DNA from: an uncultured Christensenella sp.
GTDB lineage: Bacteria; Bacillota; Clostridia; Christensenellales; Pumilibacteraceae
Length of the DNA stretch: 64,000 nt
Assembly (NCBI GenBank): GCA_949948895.1
Contig: CATLHE010000001.1
Location: 186,001 to 250,000, forward strand
Reading direction: 5' to 3'
In this document: positions 55,137 to 64,000 of the stretch, piece by piece
How the letters are laid out: every line of letters begins with the position of its first letter
Numbering within the stretch: position 1 is the stretch's first letter
The notes under the pieces: model-generated
The model's database searches: none
Told to the model about the DNA's origin: nothing
The model's input: only the letters and a program-made list of their open reading frames with translations
Translations under genes and position numbers: made by a program

Positions 55137-57323
55137 CTAGTTCATTGTGCGGTATACTTTGTCAACGTTTCTGATCGACTGTATTTTATGAATGACCGCA
55201 TCGAGTTGTTCGTGATTGCCGACCCGTACCGACAAAAGTATCAAGCCTTTTTGCACTTTGTCCACTACGCGCGCGGTGAGCGATTCTATTGAAAGTTTCA
55301 TATCCGAAACGGCTTTTGTAACGCGCGCAAGCACGCCGCTCGTGTCTTTACACTCTATCGTAAGCGCCACGGCGAACGGCGCGTCCCGTCTAGTATCCCA
55401 GTGCGCTTCTATCAGCCTGAACTCTTCCGCATTTTTGACGTTGGGACATGTGTCGCGGTGGATAGTTACGCCTCTTCCCCTCGAGATATATCCGATTATA
55501 CCGTCGCCCGGAACGGGAGAACAACATTTTGCGATACGCACTAGCAAATCGTCATGACCTTTGACCACTATGCCCTGACCGTTGCTTTTGGTATGCTGTG
55601 TAAAAACTTGAGGCTCGGGAGTTTCGGGGTTTTCGCGTTTATAAAAATCGATGAGCTTTAACAGTATTTGATTGGGCGTATATGCGCCGTAACCCACGGA
55701 AGCAAACATGTCGTTCAGCGACGAAAACGAGTATCTGAGCATTATTACGTCCAGCCATTTCTGGACCATCAACGAGTTAAGATTATACCCGCGATTTTTG
55801 GCTTCGTGCTCCAACAGTTCTTTACCGCGTTTGATATTCTCGTCCTTCATCTCGTGCTTGAAAAACGCACGTATCTTGCTCTTTGCCGACGATGTTTTGA
55901 CAAACCTCAACCAATCGCGGCTAGGACCTTTTGAAGAATTGGAAGTAATGATATCGACGTAATCGCCCGTCTGTAGTTTTGTTTCGAGCGGCGCCATTTT
56001 GTTGTTGATCTTAGCCCCGACGCACTTATTGCCCACCTGTGAATGTACGTAGTAAGCAAAATCGACGGGGGTCGCGCCTTCAGGCAACGCCACAACGTCG
56101 CCGCGCGGAGTAAATACAAATACTTGACCGCTGTAAAGATCGAGTTTTAACGATTCGTAAAACTCCTGCGGGTCGGCGGTTTCGGCTTTTTCGGTCTCCA
56201 TAACGCCGCGCAACCATTGCAGTTTTTCGTCGAGGTCGGAATCGATATTACGGTTTTCTTTATATTTCCAATGCGCCGCTATACCGTACTCGGCGATCTT
56301 GTGCATTTCGAAAGTACGTATTTGTATTTCAAACGGCATGCCGTACGTCGTCATGACCGTAGTATGCAACGATTGATAATTGTTGGGTTTGGGTACGGCG
56401 ATATAGTCCTTGAACCTGCCCGGTATGGGCTTCCACATCGTGTGAATAATACCGAGTATAGCGTAACAGTCCTTGACGCTGTCCACGATGACGCGAACCG
56501 CGGTAAGGTCGTAAACCTGGTCGAGCGTTTTTTGCTGTCCGACCATTTTTTTATAAATGCTGTAAAAATGCTTGGGACGACCGCTGACCTGTCCGTTTAT
56601 ATTGAGCTCTTTCAGAGTGTTGCGCAGCGTTTCGCAGATCTTGTCCACCAATTCGCGGCGCTCGGCGCGTTTGAGCGATATGCCTTTAACAAGCTCGTCA
56701 TATGCTTCGGGGTGCAATGTTTTAAGACACAGGTCGTCAAGCTCGCATTTATAAAACGACAGACCCAATCGAGACGCGAGCGGCGCGTAAATATCGAGCG
56801 TTTCCGTCGCCATAGCTATCTGACGCTCGCGGGAAAGCACGTCGAGAGTGCGCATATTGTGAAGCCTGTCAGCGAGTTTTATGAGTATAACGCGTATATC
56901 TTTTGCCATTGCAAAAAACATGCGTCTGAAATTTTCGGCTTGCTCTTCTTCCTTGGACTTAAACACCATTTTTTCGAGCTTGGTGACAGCCATAACGAGC
57001 ATACATATCTCGGGACCGAACTGCGCCGTGATCTCCTCCGCCGTAGCCGAAGTATCTTCTATACAGTCATGCAAAAGCGCCGCGGCTATCGTGGAATAGT
57101 CGAGACCGATATCCAATAAGAGATTGGCAACGGCGATAGGATGCGTTATGTACGGCTCGCCCGACACGCGAAACTGACCGTTGTGCATTTTAAGCGAATA
57201 GTCAAGCGCGCTGTCAACGACTTTTTGCTGACTTTCGGTATACATAAGCGCACAGCGCGATCTCAAATGCGATATCTCGCGTTCGGTTATCTTTTGAGCT
57301 TCTTCTGCCGTCATATTTGCCAT
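55137..57323 (-). CDS. rel: Bifunctional (p)ppGpp synthetase/hydrolase Rel
   Basis: This 728-residue stringent-response enzyme has an N-terminal HD hydrolase with ALLHDCIEDT (about 60-160), a synthetase domain with GRFKDYIAVPKPNNYQSLHT (about 240-350), a TGS domain (about 390-455), a zinc-finger/helical region with CCSPVPGDGIIGY and a C-terminal ACT domain (about 655-728). The full set is present, so both synthesis and breakdown of (p)ppGpp are expected. Its start overlaps recJ by 13 bases. Confidence 0.97.
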   Translation of the reverse strand: MANMTAEEAQKITEREISHLRSRCALMYTESQQKVVDSALDYSLKMHNGQFRVSGEPYITHPIAVANLLLDIGLDYSTIAAALLHDCIEDTSATAEEITAQFGPEICMLVMAVTKLEKMVFKSKEEEQAENFRRMFFAMAKDIRVILIKLADRLHNMRTLDVLSRERQIAMATETLDIYAPLASRLGLSFYKCELDDLCLKTLHPEAYDELVKGISLKRAERRELVDKICETLRNTLKELNINGQVSGRPKHFYSIYKKMVGQQKTLDQVYDLTAVRVIVDSVKDCYAILGIIHTMWKPIPGRFKDYIAVPKPNNYQSLHTTVMTTYGMPFEIQIRTFEMHKIAEYGIAAHWKYKENRNIDSDLDEKLQWLRGVMETEKAETADPQEFYESLKLDLYSGQVFVFTPRGDVVALPEGATPVDFAYYVHSQVGNKCVGAKINNKMAPLETKLQTGDYVDIITSNSSKGPSRDWLRFVKTSSAKSKIRAFFKHEMKDENIKRGKELLEHEAKNRGYNLNSLMVQKWLDVIMLRYSFSSLNDMFASVGYGAYTPNQILLKLIDFYKRENPETPEPQVFTQHTKSNGQGIVVKGHDDLLVRIAKCCSPVPGDGIIGYISRGRGVTIHRDTCPNVKNAEEFRLIEAHWDTRRDAPFAVALTIECKDTSGVLARVTKAVSDMKLSIESLTARVVDKVQKGLILLSVRVGNHEQLDAVIHKIQSIRNVDKVYRTMN

Positions 57324-59653
57324 GCCTCTATCGTTTTGTATACCGAAGAATTTTCAAGAGGATTGCTTATGTTGTTTACCGTAACGCCCATATTGGGTCT
57401 GAATTTTATCAATCCCAATTGAGAAAAAACAGAAAAGCACGCTATAAACTGCGGCAGTTCCAGCGCCCGCTCGCGCGCATACATCGATTTGAAATATGCG
57501 TATATATTGGGCGCTTTTATATCTGCATGCGCCTTTATCGCGTTGAAATACATGCCGAAAACAGCTCTGTCCGCCTTGACGCACGAAAACATTTGGGCAC
57601 GGTTATCCACGGTCGGTACGAATATCTCGGCGTCGGTACGGCGGTTTATATAGCCTATCACGTTTTGCGACGGCGGAAAATCAAGAAAAATTATTTTTTT
57701 GTAGTTTTCCAATAAGAAAGATTTGCCCAATTCGGGCGACACCATTATTCGGGTATATACGTTATTTGTTGTTTCCGAAAATATCTCATGCAATACCACG
57801 TTGTTATTTTCATGCGACGCAAACTTTTCGTACGTATCTTTACATCCGGCAATAATAAGTATCCCGAATTTATTATCGATAAGCCCGTCAAGCTCGGACT
57901 CTTCGTATTCGGTGCACTTGATATCGGATACAGGCGCATAGTTAAGCATGCGCAAATACCCTGCTTTTGCTAACGTGTCGTTTACAGCCAGCTTTTTGAT
58001 CGCACAGCCGCGAAGATACAGCCGCGGCGAATAATCATTATCGACAAGCTCATATATCATGTCGCGCTCTGCAGAGCCGTTATAATACGTGTTTAGTGAA
58101 TACGAATTGTATGCAAAGAATTGCAGTCCGTTTGGAGTCTTCAGTATTGTATGATTGATATTGTTTTTAAGCGGCGTCGCAGTAAGAGCCTGCGTTCTCG
58201 TCATAAAAAGCGGCTTGGGATTGCCGTTATTGCCGGTAGGCTCCAATAATTCGAGAGACTTGGCAAACTCGCGAGTCACGTCCGACTCTTTAAGCTCCAT
58301 ATCGTACGTAAGCGTGGGAATAAACCTATCCGTATCGACGGAAGCGAGTTCGTCGATTATACGAGCTTTAAAGCTTTCGATGTTCTGCGGTAAAATGGTG
58401 AACCCTGCGGCTTGATTGTGCCCGCCGAACTCTTTTAACAGATCGGCGTTTTTACTCAACAATTCATAAATATTTATGCCTTCTATACTGCGGCAAGTGC
58501 CTTTATATACGTCGTTATTCTTTACCAATATAAACGCAGGACGCTTAAAATCGTTGACCAATCTTGCCGCGAGTATGCCGGTAATGCCCTTTTCCCACTC
58601 GTCGCTCGTAATAATGATAGCATGGTCGTCGACTATGTCTTGCGTTTTTATTACCGCAATGGCTTGGTTATAAATGTCGTCGCAAAGCGTTTTTCTTTTA
58701 TTGTTGGCTTCCTCTATCTGAGACAGTCTATCCGATACAACGTCGGGATCGGTCGAAGTAAAAAGCTCGAACGCGCGGTACGCGCTGCCCATGCGCCCGG
58801 CGGCGTTTATACGCGGTGCGATCTTAAACGCTATATCGGACGAAGTGACCGTTTTAAGATCGAGCGCGCCCACAAGCGCGAGTATGCCGAAATTCTTGCT
58901 GTGAGCCATGTTTTTCAGTCCCAACTGCACGATGAGCCTGTTTTCGTCGGTGAGACTGACAAGATCGGCAACGGTAGCTATCGCCGCCAAATCGTAATAC
59001 TCTTCCGCAGCTTCCAAACCGCCGAGCGCCTGTACGATCTTAAGCGCAACGCCCGCTCCGCACAACTCTTTAAACGGATATTTGCAGTCTTTTTGATGCG
59101 GATTTACCACCACGCAATCGGGCACTGTCTCGCCCGCTTCATGATGATCGGTAACGATTATATCGACGCCGAGGTCTTTTGCTAGCTCGACCTCTTGAAC
59201 TGCCGATATCCCGCAATCGCAAGTGAGTATAAGATCGGGCATGGCGTTCTCTATAATACGCTCTATACTTTCTACATTGAGCCCGTAACCTTCGCCTATA
59301 CGGTCGGGAATATGCGTGAGCACGTTGAGCCCGCGTGATGATAAATAAAGCGCAAGTATGGACGAAGCGCATATCCCGTCGGCGTCGTAATCTCCGTATA
59401 CGACCACGCGCTCGCCGTTCTCGATAGCCTGCTCGATGCGTGCACAGCACTCTTTCATGCCGAGCATGCTTTCGGGCGGATAAAAATTATCGACGCTGGG
59501 GTGCAAAAACACATTTATGGCGTCAATATTGTCGTAACCGCGCGTAAACAACAGCTCTACGAGCTTTTTATTGAGCCCGAGCTTTTCACTTACCTCCGAT
59601 ACAGCTTTTTCATCGGGAATTATATCATTGACTTTGCACGTTTTAAGATTCAT
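57311..59653 (-). CDS. recJ: Single-stranded-DNA-specific exonuclease RecJ
   Basis: This 780-residue DHH-family 5'-3' exonuclease acts in recombination and mismatch repair. Motifs are VVYGDYDADGICASS, LTCDCGIS, VTDHHEAGE and a DHHA1 domain with EFGGHNQAAGF. A C-terminal extension of about 230 residues is typical of Bacillota RecJ. It lies between secF and rel and overlaps rel. Confidence 0.96.
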   Translation of the reverse strand: MNLKTCKVNDIIPDEKAVSEVSEKLGLNKKLVELLFTRGYDNIDAINVFLHPSVDNFYPPESMLGMKECCARIEQAIENGERVVVYGDYDADGICASSILALYLSSRGLNVLTHIPDRIGEGYGLNVESIERIIENAMPDLILTCDCGISAVQEVELAKDLGVDIIVTDHHEAGETVPDCVVVNPHQKDCKYPFKELCGAGVALKIVQALGGLEAAEEYYDLAAIATVADLVSLTDENRLIVQLGLKNMAHSKNFGILALVGALDLKTVTSSDIAFKIAPRINAAGRMGSAYRAFELFTSTDPDVVSDRLSQIEEANNKRKTLCDDIYNQAIAVIKTQDIVDDHAIIITSDEWEKGITGILAARLVNDFKRPAFILVKNNDVYKGTCRSIEGINIYELLSKNADLLKEFGGHNQAAGFTILPQNIESFKARIIDELASVDTDRFIPTLTYDMELKESDVTREFAKSLELLEPTGNNGNPKPLFMTRTQALTATPLKNNINHTILKTPNGLQFFAYNSYSLNTYYNGSAERDMIYELVDNDYSPRLYLRGCAIKKLAVNDTLAKAGYLRMLNYAPVSDIKCTEYEESELDGLIDNKFGILIIAGCKDTYEKFASHENNNVVLHEIFSETTNNVYTRIMVSPELGKSFLLENYKKIIFLDFPPSQNVIGYINRRTDAEIFVPTVDNRAQMFSCVKADRAVFGMYFNAIKAHADIKAPNIYAYFKSMYARERALELPQFIACFSVFSQLGLIKFRPNMGVTVNNISNPLENSSVYKTIEAWQI

Positions 59654-59687
59654 ATCCGATTCCGATTATACTGATTTCTTTTATGTC

Positions 59688-59714
59688 AAAAGCCTTCTCT
59701 GACGGAAGGCTTTT
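59688..59714 (-). terminator. Hairpin between secF and recJ
   Basis: AAAAGCCTTC (59688-59697) pairs with GAAGGCTTTT (59705-59714) around a seven-base loop. Read on the minus strand it ends in TTTT, so it can partly terminate secDF transcripts before recJ. Confidence 0.7.
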
Positions 59715-59728
59715 GGACGCGATTAATG

Positions 59729-61072
59729 TTACACTTGACTGTCGGTAACCGATTTCTTTGATTTTGTCGATTTATTTTTAGGCTCGATATTAAAGTTGTC
59801 GCGATTTTTCTTTCCGACGCGTTGGAACAACGCCCAAAACGAAGGAGCGATACAAATAGACGAGAACGTACCGGCAAGAAGACCGATGATAATGGGGAAC
59901 GCGAATATTTTGATGTCCGTAACACCGATTATAGCTACCATAAGGATCATTATGAGCGTAGTTATAGTGGTGTTTATCGAACGCAACAGCGTTTCGCGGA
60001 TCGACTTGTTTGCGATCTGTTCGGGCGTCATATTCTTTGCATATATCGACTTTGTGTTTTCGCGCACGCGGTCGAAGATTATGATAGAGTTATTTATCGA
60101 ATAACCGAGTATCGTGATAAGCGCGGCAATAAACGTGCTGTTGATTTCTATACGGCAGATAGCCATAAACGCGAACATTACCAAAATATCGTGGAGCAAC
60201 GCTATTATGCACGCGAGTCCGCTGGAAAGCTGGAAGCGCAGTCCGATATAGCAAAGCATAAATACGAGCGCGAGAGATACGGCAAGTATCGCGTTAAACA
60301 AAAGCTCCGTCGATACTGTCGCGCCGATAAGGTCGCCCTGCGTAACGCTACCGGAATATATGTCGTTTATCTTCATGCCGTTTACTATAGCTTTTTGCAC
60401 ATCACGGCTGTCGTTATACGATTTTAAGGTTATTACAATCTGCTTTTTGTTTTCTTCGTTAAGAGCTATACCGTCTTCGGCATCGCCTTCGAAAGTGATG
60501 CCGGCATTAAGATCGGCATTCAACGATTCAACAAGAGAGATAAACGCGGTTTGCTGTTCGATAAACGTAGGTTCGCTTACAACGTCGCCGTAAGTGAGCG
60601 TGATAACGTTACCCGAAACGGATATATCGGGTATTATCATCAATATTTCTTCTTCCAATGCTTTGCGTATCGCGGGGTTTACGTCCTCGATCATCTCGGT
60701 CTCGCTCACGCCTTTTACAGCAAAGTATTTAACGTGAATGGAGCTTTTTTCGCCCGAGCCTTGGCGCTGCATATTATCGACGCGAATATTATAAGTCTTC
60801 CCGTCTTCCGTTACGACTGTAGCCACTATATCCTCGATGCGGTCGCAATAGGAATCGTAATTGGATTCGTTGAGCTTGTTACCCAATTTAACGTCTATCG
60901 AATAGCCGCCCGTAAAATCGGTGCCGAGATTGAGCGGCGATCCTAACGTAAAATTGAATATTATCATCAAAATAGCGGCAATAAATATGATCGCAAGAGG
61001 TATCGCGAACAATATCTTACGCTTTTCGACTATGTGAAAATCCTTTTCGAGGAGGTTGTCCAAATGTTTCAT
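59729..61072 (-). CDS. secF: Protein translocase subunit SecF (extended)
   Basis: This 447-residue membrane protein works with SecD to use the proton gradient for protein export. TM1 is at about 20-42, followed by an extracytoplasmic region of about 200 residues that is longer than in typical SecF of around 300 residues. Five more helices follow, with GYSINNSIIIFDRVREN and SIRETLLRSINTTITT. The tail is basic (KNKSTKSKKS). Its start overlaps the secD stop. Confidence 0.95.
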   Translation of the reverse strand: MKHLDNLLEKDFHIVEKRKILFAIPLAIIFIAAILMIIFNFTLGSPLNLGTDFTGGYSIDVKLGNKLNESNYDSYCDRIEDIVATVVTEDGKTYNIRVDNMQRQGSGEKSSIHVKYFAVKGVSETEMIEDVNPAIRKALEEEILMIIPDISVSGNVITLTYGDVVSEPTFIEQQTAFISLVESLNADLNAGITFEGDAEDGIALNEENKKQIVITLKSYNDSRDVQKAIVNGMKINDIYSGSVTQGDLIGATVSTELLFNAILAVSLALVFMLCYIGLRFQLSSGLACIIALLHDILVMFAFMAICRIEINSTFIAALITILGYSINNSIIIFDRVRENTKSIYAKNMTPEQIANKSIRETLLRSINTTITTLIMILMVAIIGVTDIKIFAFPIIIGLLAGTFSSICIAPSFWALFQRVGKKNRDNFNIEPKNKSTKSKKSVTDSQV

Positions 61073-62595
61073 TATGCGGGATCTCCTCCTTTGTTTTGTT
61101 TATTACGACGCGCGGTTCTGGCGCTTTTCTCAAGTTCTTTAAGCTTTTTCTTTTCTTCTTTCTTTTGTTGTTTCTGCTCTTCTTCCTGACGCATTACTTC
61201 CAAAATCGCGGCGTCAGTCGCGTCCGCCTGAAGGTCTTGATACTGTCTGCCGCGCTTAAGGTTGAACAGTTTCTCGTTGTAGGAATTGAGATTGATAAAC
61301 CAATGAGCGACGGCGCGCGATACTACAAGCGCGGTAAACAGCGACAGCAACACACCTACGAGCAAGGTCAAGGCAAAGCCTTTTATCGAGCCCGTGCCGA
61401 GAAGCAACAGCAATACGCAAGCGATAACAGTAGTAACATTACTGTCGAGTATGGCAAACAAAGCTTTCTTAAATCCTGCGTGATATGCCGCCATGATCGA
61501 CTTACCGTTACGGTACTCGTCCTTTATACGCTCGAAAATAATGATATTTGCGTCGACCGCCATACCTATACTGAGCAATATACCCGCGATACCGGGAAGC
61601 GTGAGCTGGACCCACGGCAATACCGCGAGGAAGAACATATATATCACTACGTACAGCAACAGCGCGATAGTTGCCGCAAGACCGAGCATGCGGTACACAA
61701 CGCACATAAACGCTATAACGAGCACAAAGCCGACGATACCGGCTATCAAACCGTACTTGAGCGCGTTATCCCCGAGCGTGGGAGAAATCGTCTCGGATTC
61801 TTTGAGTTCGAGCTGAACGTCGAACGTTCCGCTCATTATCTGATTGGCAAGCTCTTCCGCGCCCTCCGAGTTAAAGCCGCCCGAAATAACGGCGTTGCCT
61901 CTGATAGCGGAATTTATCGTCGCATGGCTTATACGGTTTTCTTCACCGCCTATCACGGTGTAGATATCCATATATTTACCTATATTATTAGACGTAACTT
62001 CGTAGAATTTATCCTCGCCTGCCGCCGTAAGCTCAAGCGCAACGACGTACCCCCCGTCGTTTTGGCTGTAATACGCGGAAGCTCTTACTACGTCTTCGCC
62101 CGTCAAAACGACCTCGCCCGTATCGTAAAGCCTAAACTCTATCTGAGCGGGTTTACCTATGATGTCGAGGATCTTATTCGTATCGTCTACGTCGGGAATC
62201 TCCACACGAAGGCGATCGTTGCCCTCGCGCACGACCGTCGCCTCGGTATAACCTTTGCTTACGAGCAGGTTTTCGAGCGACGAGCGCGTACCTTCCATCT
62301 TGGAGTCGAAGTTATCTGTAGACGTGTCGGTAGCCTGATAAACGGCATAAACGCCGCCCTGCAAATCGAGACCGAGACTAATCGATTCTTTCGAACAGAA
62401 AGGATAGTAGTCCGTAAATCCGAATTGCATGGGGCAAAAACAGAATATCAAACCCACCACTAGCAATATGCATAGTGTCACGAGCTTGGTGATCGTCGAT
62501 TTTTTCTTGACGGCTTTATGTGCGGGCGCGGGAGTCACGGGCGTTTTAGTTGCCGCCGTTTCTTCTGCCTCCGTCAAAGAATTGTTTTTGTCCAT
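61072..62595 (-). CDS. secD: Protein translocase subunit SecD
   Basis: This 507-residue partner of SecF has TM1 at about 36-56, the periplasmic domain starting GLDLQGGVYAVYQ, and TM2-TM6 with SIGMAVDANIIIFERIKDEYRNG and FALTLLVGVLLSLFTAL. A charged, glutamine/lysine-rich C-terminus and a proline/threonine N-terminal extension are present. The gene has its own strong promoter and is followed by secF. Confidence 0.97.
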   Translation of the reverse strand: MDKNNSLTEAEETAATKTPVTPAPAHKAVKKKSTITKLVTLCILLVVGLIFCFCPMQFGFTDYYPFCSKESISLGLDLQGGVYAVYQATDTSTDNFDSKMEGTRSSLENLLVSKGYTEATVVREGNDRLRVEIPDVDDTNKILDIIGKPAQIEFRLYDTGEVVLTGEDVVRASAYYSQNDGGYVVALELTAAGEDKFYEVTSNNIGKYMDIYTVIGGEENRISHATINSAIRGNAVISGGFNSEGAEELANQIMSGTFDVQLELKESETISPTLGDNALKYGLIAGIVGFVLVIAFMCVVYRMLGLAATIALLLYVVIYMFFLAVLPWVQLTLPGIAGILLSIGMAVDANIIIFERIKDEYRNGKSIMAAYHAGFKKALFAILDSNVTTVIACVLLLLLGTGSIKGFALTLLVGVLLSLFTALVVSRAVAHWFINLNSYNEKLFNLKRGRQYQDLQADATDAAILEVMRQEEEQKQQKKEEKKKLKELEKSARTARRNKQNKGGDPA

Positions 62596-62660
62596 CTATT
62601 GTTCTCCACCGTATCTATTGGTAAGCAACGTTATTCCATATTACCGCATGATACTTGTCT

Positions 62661-62689
62661 ATTATATAAAAACATGTCGACTAAGTCAA
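62661..62689 (-). promoter_or_regulatory. Promoter of secDF
   Basis: On the minus strand TTGACT (62684-62689), a 17-base spacer and TATAAT (62661-62666), about 65 bases ahead of the secD start. Confidence 0.88.
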
Positions 62690-62743
62690 ATATTTAAAAC
62701 GCGTAAAGCGAAATAATTTTTAATAATTTTAACTTATCCGACG

Positions 62744-64000
62744 TTATGCGTTTGCCTCGCTCTCTTCTATCGCTTTTACGGCGAGAGCACATTCGAGGCG
62801 TTTTTTCATCAGTTCGCAAGCCGGTTCGTACGGTTTGTTTATGTCGCCGTTATACTTGAACGAGTTTGCCATACAGCCGCCAGAGCAGTGATATTTTGCC
62901 CAGCACTCGCTGCACTTGCTTTTTGTCGGTACGGAACACCCGTAAAACTTCTTACGAAGTTCTTCGTTGAGCTTCCGATCGAACACGTTTCCCAGTTCGG
63001 TTTTTTCTATCCCGTCGAATTGGTGGCAGGGATATACCGTTCCGTCCGGTGCAACGGCTACGTATTCGCCGCCCGCTCCGCAACCCTTGAGACGCTTGGA
63101 TGCGCAAGGCGCGTTGTCTACGTCGACCATGAAGTGGAAAAAATTAAACCACTTGTCGGTCTTTCTGCGTTTCAAGTACTCTTCCGCCAAACGCTCGTAC
63201 TCCGCAAGCACCGTCGGCATGTCGTCACTACGGATAGCCATATCGCTGGATTCGGGCAAAACGACGGGCTCTATGGATATTTGATCGAATCCAAGATCGT
63301 TAAGGTACAATACGTCCGAGCAAAAATCCAGATTGTAACGCGTAAAAGTGCCGCGTACATAATATTGACCTTTTCTGCGTTCTTTAAACCGCAACGCGTT
63401 TTTTATGACCGTATCGTGCGTAGGCTGACCGCCGACCGTCTTTCTCACGCGGTCGTGCACTTCGGGTCTGCCGTCGACGCTGATAACCACGTTATACATT
63501 TGCTCGTTGAAAAAATCTATATCGTCGTCGGTCAGTTTAAACGCATTGGTCGTTATCGTAAATCTGAATTTTTTATTATGAGCTTTTTCAAGCGATCTCG
63601 CGTAGAGTACCGTCTTTTTTACGACGTCAAAATCCAGCATAGGCTCGCCGCCGAAAAAATCGACTTCGAGATTACGTCTCGATCCACTCGCTTCCACGAG
63701 CATATCTATCGCGGCTTTCGCCGTTTCATACGACATGGTCTGACGCTCGCCGCAATACGTGCCGCCGTCCGCAAAACAGTAAGTGCAAGCAAGATTGCAG
63801 TTGTGGGAAACGTTGAGACACATAGCTTTTATGACGGGGCTGAACGGAGGAAGCTCGGATTTGAGTTGCTCCGAAAATAAAACGCCCTCGGCTTTAAGCG
63901 CGTCTATCTCCTTTTTCGCGTCCGCAATTTCACATGACGAAAACGGCGACGTATCGTCGCCGTTAAGCAATGCCTTTACGACAGGGTCGATTTCAAAGAA
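62744..64000 (-). CDS. scfB: SCIFF-type peptide maturase ScfB (radical SAM/SPASM), partial
   Basis: A frame of at least 418 residues runs off the right edge. The radical SAM motif CNLACTYCF is followed by a SPASM domain (CGAGGEYVAVAPDGTVYPC, then CSECWAKYHCSGGC). The first visible residues continue an upstream peptide-recognition region. Location directly upstream of secD-secF is the usual place of the SCIFF system in Clostridia, in which ScfB forms thioether links in the small cysteine-rich peptide ScfA. The peptide gene should lie just beyond the window end. Confidence 0.85.
   Translation of the reverse strand, partial: FFEIDPVVKALLNGDDTSPFSSCEIADAKKEIDALKAEGVLFSEQLKSELPPFSPVIKAMCLNVSHNCNLACTYCFADGGTYCGERQTMSYETAKAAIDMLVEASGSRRNLEVDFFGGEPMLDFDVVKKTVLYARSLEKAHNKKFRFTITTNAFKLTDDDIDFFNEQMYNVVISVDGRPEVHDRVRKTVGGQPTHDTVIKNALRFKERRKGQYYVRGTFTRYNLDFCSDVLYLNDLGFDQISIEPVVLPESSDMAIRSDDMPTVLAEYERLAEEYLKRRKTDKWFNFFHFMVDVDNAPCASKRLKGCGAGGEYVAVAPDGTVYPCHQFDGIEKTELGNVFDRKLNEELRKKFYGCSVPTKSKCSECWAKYHCSGGCMANSFKYNGDINKPYEPACELMKKRLECALAVKAIEESEANA

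Noticed and set aside
56217-57119. 300-codon open frame opposite rel
   Set aside because: Antisense shadow; composition mirrors the rel codons.
61096-62463. 455-codon open frame on the plus strand opposite secD
   Set aside because: It is antisense to a clear secD, has arginine- and tyrosine-rich low-quality composition and no ribosome-binding site.
62888-63880. 330-codon open frame on the plus strand opposite scfB
   Set aside because: Antisense shadow of a well-supported radical SAM gene.

Overview
This window looks like chromosome from an anaerobic, endospore-forming member of the Clostridia (Bacillota) of middling GC content. The evidence is the spoIIAA-spoIIAB-sigF and spoVAC-D-E sporulation block, a YunB-like protein, RNase Y, a tRNA-Phe-type T-box ahead of pheST, Pta/AckA acetate metabolism, a superoxide reductase, HemZ, and an ScfB-type radical SAM enzyme beside secDF. 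I cannot name the genus.

Layout. 1-3611 holds the end of dnaK, dnaJ, ackA and a ComF-like gene. 3848-10237 holds rny, an unexplained structured gap, the forespore sigma operon, spoVA and yunB. 10266-18391 is a T-box-controlled pheS-pheT cluster continuing into a U32-family protein and mutS2. 18432-26363 holds an unknown protein and tmcAL (minus), then pta-prmA-rsmE-mtaB and a class A penicillin-binding protein (plus). 26373-32526 is an eight-gene minus-strand operon: HIT protein, two stand-alone proteins resembling the Spo0A DNA-binding domain, a response regulator and histidine kinase, a membrane protein, and a NifS-ThiI pair for tRNA thiolation. An AT-rich orphan gene with an internal duplication follows, then eno. 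44792-64000 is housekeeping on the minus strand: superoxide reductase, a Met-gamma-lyase-like PLP enzyme, miaA, mutL, mutS, miaB, hemZ, an MBL hydrolase, rel, recJ, secF, secD and the 3' part of scfB.

The outstanding region is about 34960-44719. A roughly 9.7-kb element sits between the promoter of eno and the terminator of the superoxide reductase gene. It carries a Zot/pI-like ATPase, a rolling-circle HUH replication initiator, two exported membrane-anchored proteins of the attachment-protein type, a candidate single-strand DNA-binding protein, several small phage-like proteins, a SprT-like metalloprotease and an IS30-family transposase. Together these indicate an integrated filamentous phage (inovirus-like) in a Gram-positive spore former, probably mobilised by the transposase. 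It also carries unusual non-coding structure: a 196-bp near-identical direct repeat with a conserved GNRA-type hairpin, three copies of an 18-bp palindrome, very strong hairpins between rep and the transposase, a 32-bp perfect palindrome, and matching inverted ends.

Start codons were adjusted where a ribosome-binding site or gene overlap decides them. Functions come from motifs read by eye, not from database searches.
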